This document shows positions 8,056 to 18,200 of a DNA stretch of 64,000 nucleotides, piece after piece. The notes beneath the pieces are model-generated. The model did no database searches, was not told the DNA's origin, and saw only the letters and a program-made list of their open reading frames with translations. The translations under genes and the position numbers were made by a program. Origin of the DNA: Pedobacter sp. ASV28 (GTDB lineage Bacteria > Bacteroidota > Bacteroidia > Sphingobacteriales > Sphingobacteriaceae). How positions within the stretch are numbered: the stretch's first letter is position 1; each line of letters starts with the position of its first letter. The stretch spans positions 62,001-126,000 of the forward strand of contig NZ_JAELTN010000006.1 of assembly GCF_016428855.1 (NCBI RefSeq). The letters run 5' to 3'.

Positions 8056-10128
8056 TTACTCTTGCTTTATCAAATGTTGCAGATCAGGGTCATTTTTTAT
8101 CCGTTCCATTTCACTTTCAATGACCTGGACGATATCGCGTTTTATTTGCTTGTAGTTTGCTTCGATCTCCAGTTTCATGTTATCCGCGCCTTTGTCGTCC
8201 ATAAAGGATAAAATGTCCGGTATCTTTTGATAGGCTTTGGTTTCTGTAGCAACCTTTTCATTATCTACCACGATCTCCGCATGGAAAATCTTCTGCTCGA
8301 TGCGTTCGTCGAAATTATCGGATACTGCTCCGACAAACATGCCCTGTGTCAGCGTGGAAATCTTGGAAGCCGGTATCAGGCTGTCCAGTTGTGTGGAAAT
8401 GGATTTGGAGGTGTCGTTGCGGTTGATGGACAGGCTCTCTCTTTTCTGGAGTACCTTGCCGAAACGCTCCGAAAGGCTTTTGGCGGTGTCGCCCACTACC
8501 TGGCCACTAAAAATATTGCCCACGGTGTTCTGGATTACCTTGCTTTCCTTGTCTCCGTAGTCCCTTGCCAGTTGCGAGTAATCCTGAAAACCCAGACATA
8601 CGGCTACCTTATTGCTCCGGGCCGTGGCGATCAGGTTGTCCAGCCCCCTGAAATAGATGGTGGGGAGCTCGTCTATGATGACCGAACTCTTGAGTTGCCC
8701 TTTCTTGTTGATGAGCTTCACGATACGAGAATTGTATAAGCCCAATGCAGCCGAATAGATGTTCTGCCTGTCGGGATTGTTGCCCACGCACAGGATTTTT
8801 GGCTCCTTGGGGTTGTTGATGTCCAAAGAAAAGTCATCGCCGGTCATCACCCAATAAAGACTTGGTGAGATCATCCGGGACAGTGGGATTTTCGCCGAGG
8901 CGATCTGGCCTTGCAATTGGTCCTGCGCTCCGCCTTGCCAGGCGTCCATGAAGGGCGAAAGATAATTTTCCAGTTCGGGGTAGGAGGTCAAGATGGTGAA
9001 CACGTCCGCATACTTTTTGTTGAGCAGCTCAATGGCGTGCGGGAACGTGCAATGCCTGCCATTGTCGTAAATTTTCAGAAACCATATGATGGCCGCCAAA
9101 AGGATGATCGGGCTTTCCACGAAGAAATCGCCCTGTTTCTGTATCCAGCTTCGATTGAGGTTCAGCATGATGGTGTAGGCTGCCTCGTAGGCATCTGAAA
9201 TGTCGGTCATGAAATTGGGATTGAGCGGATTGCAGCGGTGGCTCCGTCGTGGGTCGTCAAAATTGATGACATAAAACTTTGGTTTGATTTCGTATCGGTC
9301 GTTATGCTTCAGTAAGTGGTTGTAGGCAATGGTTGAAAGGTCGTCGAACTTAAAGTCATAGATATACATCGAAAAGCCTTTTTCAATCTGCTGCTTGATG
9401 TAATTATTGACTATCGCATACGATTTGCCCGATCCAGGGGTGCCCAGGACAATCGTCGCCCTGAAAGGGTTGACGATGTTGATCCAGCCGTCGTGCCGTT
9501 TTTTGTTGTACCAAAACTTGGTGGGCAGATTTACCGAATACTCGTTTTCCATGAACTTGGTTTCCTGCATGAAACTTTCATTCTCGTTGTTGAAGACGTC
9601 CTCCATAAGGTTGTTGCTCAACAACCGGTGCATCCAAACCCCGGCCATCAGCAGGGCGATATATCCCATCGCAAGGCTGAGGATGTAAAAGAAGGTTCCC
9701 GCCGCGGGCGCCAGCCTTAGAAGCGGTGCGTTGAGAAAGAACAGCACAAAACCAATTCCCGATGCCAAATGGATTTTGGCCCAGGTAATCTTTTCGTTTT
9801 TCACCCCTTTGCTTCCCAGGCAGCTCAACCCCAGCAGGACGATGGCAAAAACCTTGGTGTAAAGCGTATGGGAAAACAGGCCGGCCGTGTGTTGGAAATT
9901 GCCCAGTATCTTGTTGATGAGCGGCAGTGTCCAGTTTCTTTCAAGGAAAAAACCGTAACAGTACCAGTATAGGTGCATCAGCACGATAAGTACGCTTACG
10001 GCCCTCATGAAGGCCATGATCTTCGCGAGCCCCCTTAAATCATCTTCTCCCTGCATCTTTGAAATTTTTAAATGTTCGGGCGTGAAATTATGGGCTGTGA
10101 AGACCTGCGGGAAAATTGTGGCAGTCAA
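8056..10128 (-). CDS. mobC: Type IV coupling protein (MobC/TraG, VirD4-like ATPase)
   Basis: This protein couples the relaxase-DNA complex to the transfer channel at the inner membrane. The N-terminal third holds several membrane helices. Walker A GTPGSGKSY lies near residue 230 and a Walker B-like VIIDELPTIYF near 487, in the arrangement of VirD4/TraG ATPases. The 690-residue frame probably starts too early: the methionine at 10,056 (MQGEDDLRGLAK) resembles the start of the Bacteroidota family. It follows the relaxase and MobA genes on the same strand, the usual mobABC order. Its 3' 70 bases recur at 1201-1270. Confidence 0.92.
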   Translation of the reverse strand: MTATIFPQVFTAHNFTPEHLKISKMQGEDDLRGLAKIMAFMRAVSVLIVLMHLYWYCYGFFLERNWTLPLINKILGNFQHTAGLFSHTLYTKVFAIVLLGLSCLGSKGVKNEKITWAKIHLASGIGFVLFFLNAPLLRLAPAAGTFFYILSLAMGYIALLMAGVWMHRLLSNNLMEDVFNNENESFMQETKFMENEYSVNLPTKFWYNKKRHDGWINIVNPFRATIVLGTPGSGKSYAIVNNYIKQQIEKGFSMYIYDFKFDDLSTIAYNHLLKHNDRYEIKPKFYVINFDDPRRSHRCNPLNPNFMTDISDAYEAAYTIMLNLNRSWIQKQGDFFVESPIILLAAIIWFLKIYDNGRHCTFPHAIELLNKKYADVFTILTSYPELENYLSPFMDAWQGGAQDQLQGQIASAKIPLSRMISPSLYWVMTGDDFSLDINNPKEPKILCVGNNPDRQNIYSAALGLYNSRIVKLINKKGQLKSSVIIDELPTIYFRGLDNLIATARSNKVAVCLGFQDYSQLARDYGDKESKVIQNTVGNIFSGQVVGDTAKSLSERFGKVLQKRESLSINRNDTSKSISTQLDSLIPASKISTLTQGMFVGAVSDNFDERIEQKIFHAEIVVDNEKVATETKAYQKIPDILSFMDDKGADNMKLEIEANYKQIKRDIVQVIESEMERIKNDPDLQHLIKQE

Positions 10129-10239
10129 TGGCGGTAGGAGGTAGCATTTTGCAAACCCAAAAAAACAGTCTCATTACGGAAAACCGTAATTGGTGCTGCC
10201 TTGAATACTGTAGGTTTAGCCCATCTAAAATTTATAACC

Positions 10240-10527
10240 ATGGTAGAATTTGATGAAAGTGATCTCGTTAACGACGATTACGAAAACACGACGACGAAGG
10301 GAGACAACCCCAACTACACGGCCATCCGCGACCGGGAACGCGTAAACAAGAAAGAACTTTACGAGGTGGTCTATTTTTGTGATGCCTTTGTAAAGGGATA
10401 TCAGGTTCCCAAAACAAAAGCCAGTTTCCAAAAGGTCGAAAAGCTGATCAGGCTGCCGGCGGCCAGCAAGATTGTAATGCGGGATGAGCTGAACACGTTT
10501 GTTGCCCAAAACTGGAATAAAATTTAA
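10240..10527 (+). CDS. Small hypothetical ICE protein
   Basis: The 95-residue soluble protein starts at the ATG at 10,240; the 13 codons before it are an unlikely extension. It is acidic at the N-terminus and ends in a basic, aromatic tail (FVAQNWNKI). It lies between the coupling protein and relaxase genes on the opposite strand, which is unusual within a mob operon. The opposite-strand frame is less protein-like. I do not recognise its family. Confidence 0.6.
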   Translation: MVEFDESDLVNDDYENTTTKGDNPNYTAIRDRERVNKKELYEVVYFCDAFVKGYQVPKTKASFQKVEKLIRLPAASKIVMRDELNTFVAQNWNKI

Positions 10528-10592
10528 AGGCACATTCCCGACCGGAACTCTCAGTTGGCTAAAATTCCCTGCTGGGAGTTTCGTTTTTATGT

Positions 10593-11882
10593 TCAGCGCC
10601 CCGTCTTGCGTTTGCGTTTTCTCATTCGGGTCGCAAAGTCCAGTTCCTCAAAGTCTTCGCCCTGCACTTGAGGCAGCAGGCCTCCAAGGGCTTCGATCAG
10701 GCCGACCTGTTGATGTTCTGTTGTTGTTGCAGCATCGAGGAAGTCAAATAGATGGTGCAGTTCTCCGGCGGGCAAATCTTCCGAAGTAGCGGGTAGGACG
10801 ATTTTCGGCGGGGATGCCTGAGGCTCCTTTACCTGCGGACTGATCCGATGGTTCCAACAGCCTTCAAACACATTGGCTGGAAAATCAAGCCGCGAGCCAT
10901 TGCATACTGATCTGGAGTTATGGTCAATGAAGGTGATCCCATAGATACGCCCCGTTTCGTTTCTTCTGACCACTACATTAATGCCCTGGTCTGCCAACAG
11001 CCTTTTGAAATCTTTCTCGTTGTCGGTGGAACGCACCGCGATGTCGATGGCGGCCTTGAGGGTATCTTTTGCCCCATTTCCCCTGAGGGCTTCTTTGGCC
11101 TTGGCAAAATGCAGTTCCAAAGCGGCAAGTCCGGCAGTTCTTCCGAACAATGAAGCCTTGAGTGGATGACCCGCCCTTTCGCCTTTTTCATCTAAAGGGA
11201 TGTACAGCAACCCTTGCAACGCATTTCCTTGCGGCCCGACCTCTATTTTTTCGGCAGTGATGTTGAAAAGGGAAAGCAGTGCGTTGTATTCGCCCAAGGT
11301 TTGGAACAGATAATGTTTGGGCAGGTGGCGTACAACGGATGAAACCTGGCTTTTTGTATCGCCCCGTCGATAATCCACCGGACGGAAAATCCTCTCGTTC
11401 TGCAGGTGCTCTTTCTCGGTGGCGGGTATCAGTCCGTACCTGTTTTCCAGCTCGCGGCATACGCTCATCGACCGCCGTTTCTCAAACCTGTCTGAAATTT
11501 TTTTGCCCTCTTGGTCCACGCAGACCGATACGATGTGGATGTGCGTTCGGCTGGTGTCGGTATGCTTGAACACCAAAAAGGGCTGCTCCCCATAACCCAT
11601 TTCCTGCATATACTGCTGGGCCATCTGCCGAAACTTCTCGTCACTAACTTCGTCCTTCGGGTCGGGATTTAGCGAAACATGCAGGGCGGTCTTCTCGGTG
11701 TTGCGGTTGGCCACAAGGTATGGCTCGAAAGATTGGGCCAATTGAGCCACCGAATAGTGGCCGGTGGGCGTTTCTATAATCTTATTCGCAAACAAAATCC
11801 GACCGTTTTCATGCGCCACTTTGAGCTGATTGTAGGCCAATGCCCCGTATAAATTTCCGCTTCTGCCGATTTTTGCGATCAT
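10593..11882 (-). CDS. mobB: Relaxase (MobB, MOBP-type relaxase domain)
   Basis: The enzyme nicks the origin of transfer and stays covalently bound to the 5' end. The 429-residue protein starts MIAKIGRSGNLYGALAYN, where the tyrosines near residue 12-17 are the candidate nucleophiles. The metal-binding triad lies in RTHIHIVSVCVD (about 117-128), with an upstream HVSLNP segment (about 68-73). This is the standard layout of PF03432 relaxases. The MobA gene ends 8 bases upstream and the coupling protein follows after the small opposite-strand gene. Confidence 0.93.
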   Translation of the reverse strand: MIAKIGRSGNLYGALAYNQLKVAHENGRILFANKIIETPTGHYSVAQLAQSFEPYLVANRNTEKTALHVSLNPDPKDEVSDEKFRQMAQQYMQEMGYGEQPFLVFKHTDTSRTHIHIVSVCVDQEGKKISDRFEKRRSMSVCRELENRYGLIPATEKEHLQNERIFRPVDYRRGDTKSQVSSVVRHLPKHYLFQTLGEYNALLSLFNITAEKIEVGPQGNALQGLLYIPLDEKGERAGHPLKASLFGRTAGLAALELHFAKAKEALRGNGAKDTLKAAIDIAVRSTDNEKDFKRLLADQGINVVVRRNETGRIYGITFIDHNSRSVCNGSRLDFPANVFEGCWNHRISPQVKEPQASPPKIVLPATSEDLPAGELHHLFDFLDAATTTEHQQVGLIEALGGLLPQVQGEDFEELDFATRMRKRKRKTGR

Positions 11883-11890
11883 TTTTAAGC

Positions 11891-12322
11891 CTATTTTTTC
11901 AGGTGCTTCGCTTCAAATTCGTGGGTAATCCCGATGATTTTTTGGCACAATGCCGCCATTTCTGCCGTCTGCTTTTCCAACTTGTACAGGTAGGCCGCTG
12001 CCTTTTTCTCCGAAAAATGGCGGTACAGCAGCTTCACGACTTGGTTGTAATTGACCCCGACTGCGCGAAACTGACTGTATAGGGAGGTCAACCGCATATA
12101 GAAATCGACCGCTCCTTTGTCAATTTTAACCGACCTCATCTCTTTTCCGAAAAGCAGGGAAATGATGAATTTAGCCTTATTGGTCATACCCGAGGCCTCA
12201 AAAAGCGAGAGCAGCTTGGCATTTTCCCGTTCCGTAAGGCGAAAAACGTGCCTATGGATACTCGGATCGTCTTTGGGTGCCCGACCGCCTCTGTTCCGTT
12301 TGTAACTCTTGTTCCCATCCAT
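11891..12322 (-). CDS. mobA: MobA-like relaxosome accessory protein
   Basis: The 143-residue basic protein (from the methionine at 12,322, MDGNKSYKRNRGG) has an arginine/lysine-rich N-terminus, then HVFRLTERENAKL, a ribbon-helix-helix-like segment, and a helical C-terminus, as in Bacteroidota MobA and MobC-type nicking accessory proteins. The longer frame to 12,376 adds 18 residues with no family similarity. It precedes the relaxase in the same operon and follows the hairpin-rich non-coding stretch that probably holds oriT. Confidence 0.82.
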   Translation of the reverse strand: MDGNKSYKRNRGGRAPKDDPSIHRHVFRLTERENAKLLSLFEASGMTNKAKFIISLLFGKEMRSVKIDKGAVDFYMRLTSLYSQFRAVGVNYNQVVKLLYRHFSEKKAAAYLYKLEKQTAEMAALCQKIIGITHEFEAKHLKK

Positions 12323-12385
12323 ATCCCAATCCAGTTTAAATCTCCAAAAACCCTGACTTCGGAAGGTGTTTTTCAAGCCCCTGCG

Positions 12386-12441
12386 GGCAAGTTGTTTTGA
12401 GGCACCAACCCGGTTTCGGGTGCCTCAAAACACAACTTGCC
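12386..12441. repeat. Inverted repeat with 20-base arms, likely oriT core hairpin
   Basis: The arms GGCAAGTTG-TTTTGAGGCACC and its complement (with a two-base insertion on the right side) surround a 12-base GC-rich loop. There is no T-tract, so it is not a terminator. It lies about 65 bases upstream of the MobA start, where relaxosome binding sites usually lie. Confidence 0.65.
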
Positions 12442-12553
12442 GTGTTCCGGTGAACACAAAAATCCGCCCTGCGGGACGGATTGGATGTAAAAGGGAAAGA
12501 CAGCCTCGGGCTGTCAGCCTTATTCCGGATGGGCGACATTGTCCTTTCGTAAG

Positions 12554-12674
12554 CCAGCGCATAAATCACTTTGCAAAGTAAGGTACTCTTCGGGAGAGTG
12601 CCGCCACGTGCCACCCGACCAAATGCTGCCTTTGAGCGCCAAATTGTGCCACCTGTCCACCAGCGCATAAATCA
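12554..12674. repeat. Pair of 15-base direct repeats
   Basis: CCAGCGCATAAATCA occurs at 12554-12568 and 12660-12674, 106 bases apart, in the oriT candidate region. The repeats could be binding sites for a MobA or TraA-type protein. Confidence 0.5.
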
Positions 12675-12774
12675 ATTGCCTTATTTGCCTTATGGTATCA
12701 GGGCAGGCAATAAAAAAGGCGGGAAAACAGAGCATCTTGAAGGGTTCGCATACAGGCAGCCTGGCGTAAAGGCA

Positions 12775-12792
12775 TATGCTTTTAAAAGCATA
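12775..12792. repeat. Perfect 18-base palindrome
   Basis: TATGCTTTTAAAAGCATA is its own complement and is followed by a related AAGCGT/ACGCCTT stretch. It is a plausible operator or recombination site in the mob-tra divergent region. Confidence 0.5.
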
Positions 12793-13016
12793 ACGCCTTA
12801 AAAGCGTAAAAGCATGAAAACGGTAGGGCGTTTTGATACCTGCAAGGTTTGCCGCATGCCGAAACACGGGCTTGACAAGGCAGCAGTGAAAGTGAATGAC
12901 TATGCAGAAAAGCGGGAAAAAGGGATAACAGGACTGCTGGAATGAAGAAATGTTCCGGTACGGGGCTATTCAGGCCCGTCTTTCAAACAGAATGGACAAC
13001 AGTAAAATTTTAAATA

Positions 13017-13784
13017 ATGGAAGCAACAAAGAAACCTTTAAAAATCAGTTTCTCCACCCAAAAGGGAGGTGTGGGAAAATCAACGATGACCACCTTGACG
13101 GCAAGCGCGCTGCATTACCGGCTAGGCTTTAACGTACTGGTTGTGGATTGCGATTTTCCACAGCATAGCCTGACCAATATGCGGGAGCGCGACAAAAAGG
13201 CCATCATGCAGAATGACCATCATAAAAAGGCGGCGATGAGGCAATTTCAGGCAATCAACAAAAAAGCGTACCCGATCATCAAGTGCAGGGCCGAAAACGC
13301 TTTGGACACAGCCTTGGACTATGTAGACCAATCTGCACTAGAGCCGGACGTCATATTTTTTGACCTGCCGGGAACGGCCAACACGAAAGGGGTGCTGACC
13401 ACATTGAAGGCGATGGATTTCATCTTCTCGCCGATTACCGCAGACCGTCTGGTAGTGGAAAGTGCCTTGGGATTTACCAAAGCGTTCCTCGGGCTGCCGA
13501 AAGCGCACGAGAATGACAAGGCACCGGCGTTGTGGCTGTTCTGGAACCAAGTGGACGGTCGGGAGAAAACGGGACTGTACGACGCCTACCAACGGGTGGT
13601 TAAGGAACTCGACCTGCCCATAATGGAAACGAGGATCATGGACAGCAAACGTTTCCGAAAGGAAACCGACGATACGGGCAGCTACGTTTTCAGGTCAAGC
13701 CTGCTGCCGGCAGAACCGCAGCTGATGAAAGCGACAAAATTGGACCTGTTCATCGAGGAGTTCTTAAAAATCGTACACCTGTAA
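13017..13784 (+). CDS. traA: TraA, ParA/MinD-type ATPase
   Basis: The 255-residue protein has a deviant Walker A KGGVGKST at residues 16-23 and a switch-like DCDFPQHS segment (about 42-49), as in ParA/Soj proteins. In Bacteroidota ICEs this ATPase opens the transfer operon and is named TraA. It is thought to act in partition or positioning of the element, but its exact role is not settled. It begins a plus-strand run with traB and traD and is read divergently from the mob genes. Confidence 0.9.
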   Translation: MEATKKPLKISFSTQKGGVGKSTMTTLTASALHYRLGFNVLVVDCDFPQHSLTNMRERDKKAIMQNDHHKKAAMRQFQAINKKAYPIIKCRAENALDTALDYVDQSALEPDVIFFDLPGTANTKGVLTTLKAMDFIFSPITADRLVVESALGFTKAFLGLPKAHENDKAPALWLFWNQVDGREKTGLYDAYQRVVKELDLPIMETRIMDSKRFRKETDDTGSYVFRSSLLPAEPQLMKATKLDLFIEEFLKIVHL

Positions 13785-13796
13785 TTCATTAAGGCT

Positions 13797-14189
13797 ATGG
13801 CGACAGATAAAACGAGGAAAGATTTTGAAAAGCCCGAGGTTGATGAGGACTACCTGATGAACGTTATCAATGGCGATGGTCCACTAGGCAACGAACAACG
13901 GGAAACGGTAAAAGAACCCAAGACCAGGGAAAAGGTACGAAACGGCCCGTCCCGGAAAGTGGACTATGAGGAAACCTTTCTGGTAAACCGGTTTCCCTCG
14001 GGGCGCAACGGCAAGGTGGTCTACATCCGCCCCGAATATCACGAGAGGCTGCTTCGGCTGGTGCAATTGACAAGGGAAGAGAAAACGACCCTGTACTCTT
14101 ACATCGACAATATACTGGAACACCACTTCAGGGAATTCGGCGAGGATATCACCAGTTATTTTAACGAACGTTTTAAACCTATTCTATAA
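13797..14189 (+). CDS. TraB-like DUF3408 protein
   Basis: The 130-residue protein has an acidic, disordered N-terminal half. A C-terminal helical part (VYIRPEYHERLLRLVQLTRE, about 82-101, then a YSYIDNILEHHF segment) resembles the DUF3408 family found after TraA in these ICEs. The C-terminus looks like a ribbon-helix-helix, so DNA binding together with TraA is plausible. It starts 12 bases after traA. Confidence 0.75.
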   Translation: MATDKTRKDFEKPEVDEDYLMNVINGDGPLGNEQRETVKEPKTREKVRNGPSRKVDYEETFLVNRFPSGRNGKVVYIRPEYHERLLRLVQLTREEKTTLYSYIDNILEHHFREFGEDITSYFNERFKPIL

Positions 14190-14192
14190 GTC

Positions 14193-14819
14193 ATGGAAAC
14201 AGTAATAATCGTGTGCCTGCTGATCGTGATCTTTTTGCTTTTGCCGGATAAGTTTGCCGCCAAAAGACGATCGGAACCAAAACAAGAAACAAACCCGAAC
14301 CTGCCCGACATTATGGGGCAACCCAGGCCGTTAAGAAGCCTCCTGTTGCCAAATGATGCCAATGGAGGCCACGTTCAGGATACTGATGAAATTCCCGATA
14401 ATTTAGACATTGAATATGACGAAAATGAAAACGTCGGTATTCAGGTTCCGCAGGAAGAGCTGGACGAAGTTTTTAGCGATATGCCTGATTTTGAGCAGGA
14501 AGAAGAGGAATGGGACGGCTATGGGATATCCGGTGATGATGACGGTCTGGCCCAAGGGGTTACCTTCGAAGAACTGAGCGCCGTGGGGATGCTGCTCCAA
14601 AGAGAAAGATTGGAGCCATCCCAGAAGGAAACAGCGGTTGCGTTGGTTCAGAAAATACAGGGGACCGAATTACTCAGCCTACTGGAAAATTCCATGGAAG
14701 GCGCATCACGGAAGATAGCCGAGCTATTGGACGGAAGCCTTTCCGCTGAAACTAATGCCGGTTCTTCCACTTTGCGGAATAATGATTTGGAGGAGTTTGA
14801 TATTGGGGAGTTTGTCTGA
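14193..14819 (+). CDS. TraD-like conjugal transfer protein
   Basis: The 208-residue protein has one N-terminal membrane helix (residues 2-18) followed by a long acidic cytoplasmic region and a short helical C-terminal part. This size, topology and position after traA-traB match proteins called TraD in Bacteroidota ICEs, whose biochemical role is unknown. It starts 3 bases after the upstream stop, so it is in the same operon. Confidence 0.65.
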   Translation: METVIIVCLLIVIFLLLPDKFAAKRRSEPKQETNPNLPDIMGQPRPLRSLLLPNDANGGHVQDTDEIPDNLDIEYDENENVGIQVPQEELDEVFSDMPDFEQEEEEWDGYGISGDDDGLAQGVTFEELSAVGMLLQRERLEPSQKETAVALVQKIQGTELLSLLENSMEGASRKIAELLDGSLSAETNAGSSTLRNNDLEEFDIGEFV

Positions 14820-14886
14820 AAGGGCAGCTTCCCTTTGTTTTTCCGAGAATTACCTAAAATGATTGTTTAACCTAAACAGCACAAAT

Positions 14887-15204
14887 ATGATTTCGAAAAA
14901 TGATCCGGACTTTATACTCGAGGAATATAAGGGTTATACCATTGCCAGCCACAAAAGCAACGTTGCGAAAAAGGATGTGAATAATTTCATCGTCGTATAT
15001 CAGCCAAATGCCTTTCCGGAAAATGGTTTTATCATCGGGCTGGACGATTCGAAGTCTTCTGGACGGCGAAAAACTCTTCCCCATAATATGGAAGACGCAA
15101 AGCGCTACGTCGACTGTGTTTTGAAAGTCCGTCAGCAAAATGAAATTGCCCAGCCAAAAAAAGATAACCCGAGCGTCATTAAGCGTAAAGGCAGGAGATT
15201 GTAA
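14887..15204 (+). CDS. Small hypothetical ICE protein
   Basis: The 105-residue protein has a short antiparallel-strand pattern (YKGYTIASHKSNVAKKDVNN) and a basic C-terminal tail (KRKGRRL). No family is recognised. The ATG at 14,887 is preferred over the upstream in-frame start. It closes the traA-D run just before the cargo nuclease gene, which is read towards it. Confidence 0.6.
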   Translation: MISKNDPDFILEEYKGYTIASHKSNVAKKDVNNFIVVYQPNAFPENGFIIGLDDSKSSGRRKTLPHNMEDAKRYVDCVLKVRQQNEIAQPKKDNPSVIKRKGRRL

Positions 15205-15276
15205 GCTAATGTGCCGATTCGGCAGGAGCATACTGGTCGACTCGGCTATCGAGTATACAATTTTTAAAAATTGGCG

Positions 15277-18200
15277 TTACGAGATTTCCCTCAATGGATT
15301 ATTCTCGTGATAATCGTCCTTGTCGAGATTAAATCTCTCGTTCAAGAACTCCTTAATGGCTACAAAATTTGGGGTCATTAATTTAGTCTCCAATCGGAAC
15401 GTTTTGAGTAAGGAAGGCAAACTGATGTTAAACTGATCGTTAAATTCTTTTGTCTGGAAGGCCTTGAGTGGGAATTGCACATAGCAGTCCTTTTCATCCA
15501 TACTCATAAGTTTATGAAATGTCTTTTGAAGATGCTCCATTTCCTCTTTCTTGGTGCCAAATTCTTTACGCTCCTGAAGTTGCACTTTATAGTTTATCAT
15601 AAAGTTCTGCATGTTCATCAATATCTGCCAATCCTTGTAGCCTTGGTTTCGCAGACCATTGAGCCATAATGCGAAATCAGGAAGTTCCCTTAATTTACCC
15701 AGCGTCAGATATGTACATTTCTGCATATTGTTGAAACGGTTTTCGATGGCATGTAGACTAAACACCTTATCGTATTTTGCGCTCAACGAGCCGTCCCAAA
15801 CCATCACCTTGTTCTCTCTTGGGAAATTCAGATCGAACTTTTCTTTCTCAAAAGACGCAGCCTGAAAAGCCTCAAAGTCATCTTTGGAATAAACATCTCT
15901 GTGTATCTTTTGATACAGGTTGATCACGGTCTGCTTCGAGTCCAGTTTTGATTCCTGGAAGAATTTCCAAAATAACCCATTAAACTCTTTTGACTCCAGA
16001 ACGCTTATATTGTCCAGCAATAGCCGCAAAGATACCATGTTGAATGCAGAATGTTGGTTTATCTTTTCAGGTCCTACCGCTTGGGAAAAACAGATGTAAA
16101 CTTTCCATTTTATTACTTCATTGGAGGCAAGCTGCTCCGGAGGAAGAGGTTTTTCAGTCAAAACCAACTCTATTTCGATAGTCGATCTCAGCAAATGAAA
16201 GTCAACTTCCGATAAGGCAATTTCCGCCAGAACAATCTGGATGGCCGAAATATATTCTTCGGCTACCGAACGCACTTCATGCGTATTTTCAAAGCTTATT
16301 CGCCACAAGCTCCCCAAGGCATAAAAATTGATAATCCTTGTCTTTCCCACATCGTTGAGCGGAAAATCGTCAACCTTGTTCTCGATAACTTTTTTGTACT
16401 TATCGTCAGGTTCCAATTCCTTTCGGATTTCGGCCTGGATAGATGAGACAATCTCATCCCCAACGTAATCGAGAAAGGAAATGTAATTTTCCTTGAAATA
16501 CTTGAACTGGTTGGAACTTCTTTCCATTACGTAGAGCATAAACGCAATGTTAACCATGGCCATCTGCTCTGCTTCGGCATCCGAATCGTCAAAATTGCCC
16601 TCCAACTTTAGATGGATGTACCTTCCGTAAATACTTAACGCATTAAACCAGGAACCTTGCAGATAATCTGAGAAGGCCAGCAAAGAAAGACTGTCTTCGA
16701 TTCTCTGGATAAGTTCTTTGTTGGTACTCATGCGGAATGCCGCCAGGGCATAGTTCTTGGCCGCAAAATGCATCCCTACGGAGTTGTAGAGTTGCGCGAT
16801 ATTCAACAAGGCCAACACAAAACCCTCTATCGTATCTTCCTGTAGGTAATTTTCCTTGGCCTTATGGAAATAGTCCAATGCCTTAAGCAAGTTTTTCGGG
16901 ATTGTCGTCTTTAAGTAGCTACTGCCTCTTTTCACTTGCGATTGCGCAAGTTTTATCTTGCCTTCCCGTTTTTCGACCAGGGGAAATAGTTTTTCCGAAA
17001 AAATTTCTAATGCTGTCACAATGCCCATCGTATCTTGGGGATCTATGTTGAGATGCATTTTGATGTATTTTTCTATCCGGTCCCCAAATTGGGACAACTT
17101 GAATAACGGCGCTTGGTCGACTACCTTTAAAATGCTTTCAAAATATTCTATGAATTCGGTATTGCCCTTATTTCTTAACTTGTTTATGACCAACAGGAAA
17201 GTGCCTTTCTGTTCCAGTAGGCTGCACCTTTCGCTAATGTCTTTTTCAGCTGCTAATTTTTGACTGATTCTTCTGTAGAGTTGTACATACCAATGCCTTA
17301 ACTCAACCTCGTCAATTGATGCCTTTCCGTTTTTGGAAGCAACGAATACCAGAGTGATAATGTTATGGACATTTTCGATGTCCGCGGCAGTTGTTAAAAT
17401 GGGAATGGCGCTGAAGTAATATCGGATATCGTCTTCAAATCCTAACAAACTTCCGTCGGGACGCTCTCGAGCAGCCAGATTTTCGTAATCGACTTCGTAA
17501 AACTCATTATTGAGGAATACAATTTCATAGATTGCCTTCCTTCTGAAGAGCGGATCCAATTGGGCGTTACGTGCATAGTAGATGAGGAAAGGATTCCAGA
17601 CATCTTTGTGTTTGTGCAGATACTTTTTTCGTCGGCAATAGTTTACAAGATCCAAAATCTCATAGAATTCCCCGATCCTGAAGTCCTCCAAAGGGTCAAC
17701 AGTCTTGTAGAAGTCGTACCTGGTTGAATACCATTTGTCCTCAGCGTTGCCAATCGAGAGCAGGCTCTGTTCCAACTTGTCATAAGTCAGCCTGCGTTCC
17801 TGATCCCGGCTTTCGCTGACCGTCATAAAAACGGTATCAAGCAATACTCCAAAAACTTGTGCCGGACTGCTCTCTGCGATGTCGAAGGGCAATTTCTCTA
17901 TCAGCGACTCTATATTTGCCCTTGTCGAAGAAAATTCGTCGTCAGGCGAGATTCCTATAAATTTCCATTTTATCATTTTGGCGAACTCTTCCCAAAATGT
18001 GTCGTCCAGTTTCTCGAATATTCCGATCGCCTCATCTAATCCGTCTTTGTCTTTCAGGGCTTTCTTTTGTTCATGTATGTAATCGGTCACTATGGCTTTT
18101 GTTTTACCGGCATACTTCGCAAGCTGTGCTCTGCTCATTTGGTATTGGTTCTCAAACCAGTCCCTCAGCAGATCGGCGTCGTTATCCAGGTATTTTTGGG

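Larger units (their letters stand above)
12323..13016. other. Hairpin-rich non-coding region, candidate oriT
   Basis: No convincing gene is seen in about 690 bases between the divergent mob and tra genes. It holds the large inverted repeat at 12386-12441, two further GC hairpins (one around 12463-12484, one with a 7-bp stem reading GACAGCC/GGCTGTC near 12500), a 15-base direct repeat at 12554-12568 and 12660-12674, and an 18-base palindrome at 12775-12792. Density of structure and position beside mobA are what is expected of an origin of transfer with its regulatory sites. Confidence 0.6.

Noticed and set aside
12386..12441. A CRISPR repeat or terminator
   Set aside because: The repeat is a single inverted pair without a T-tract and without regular spacers.
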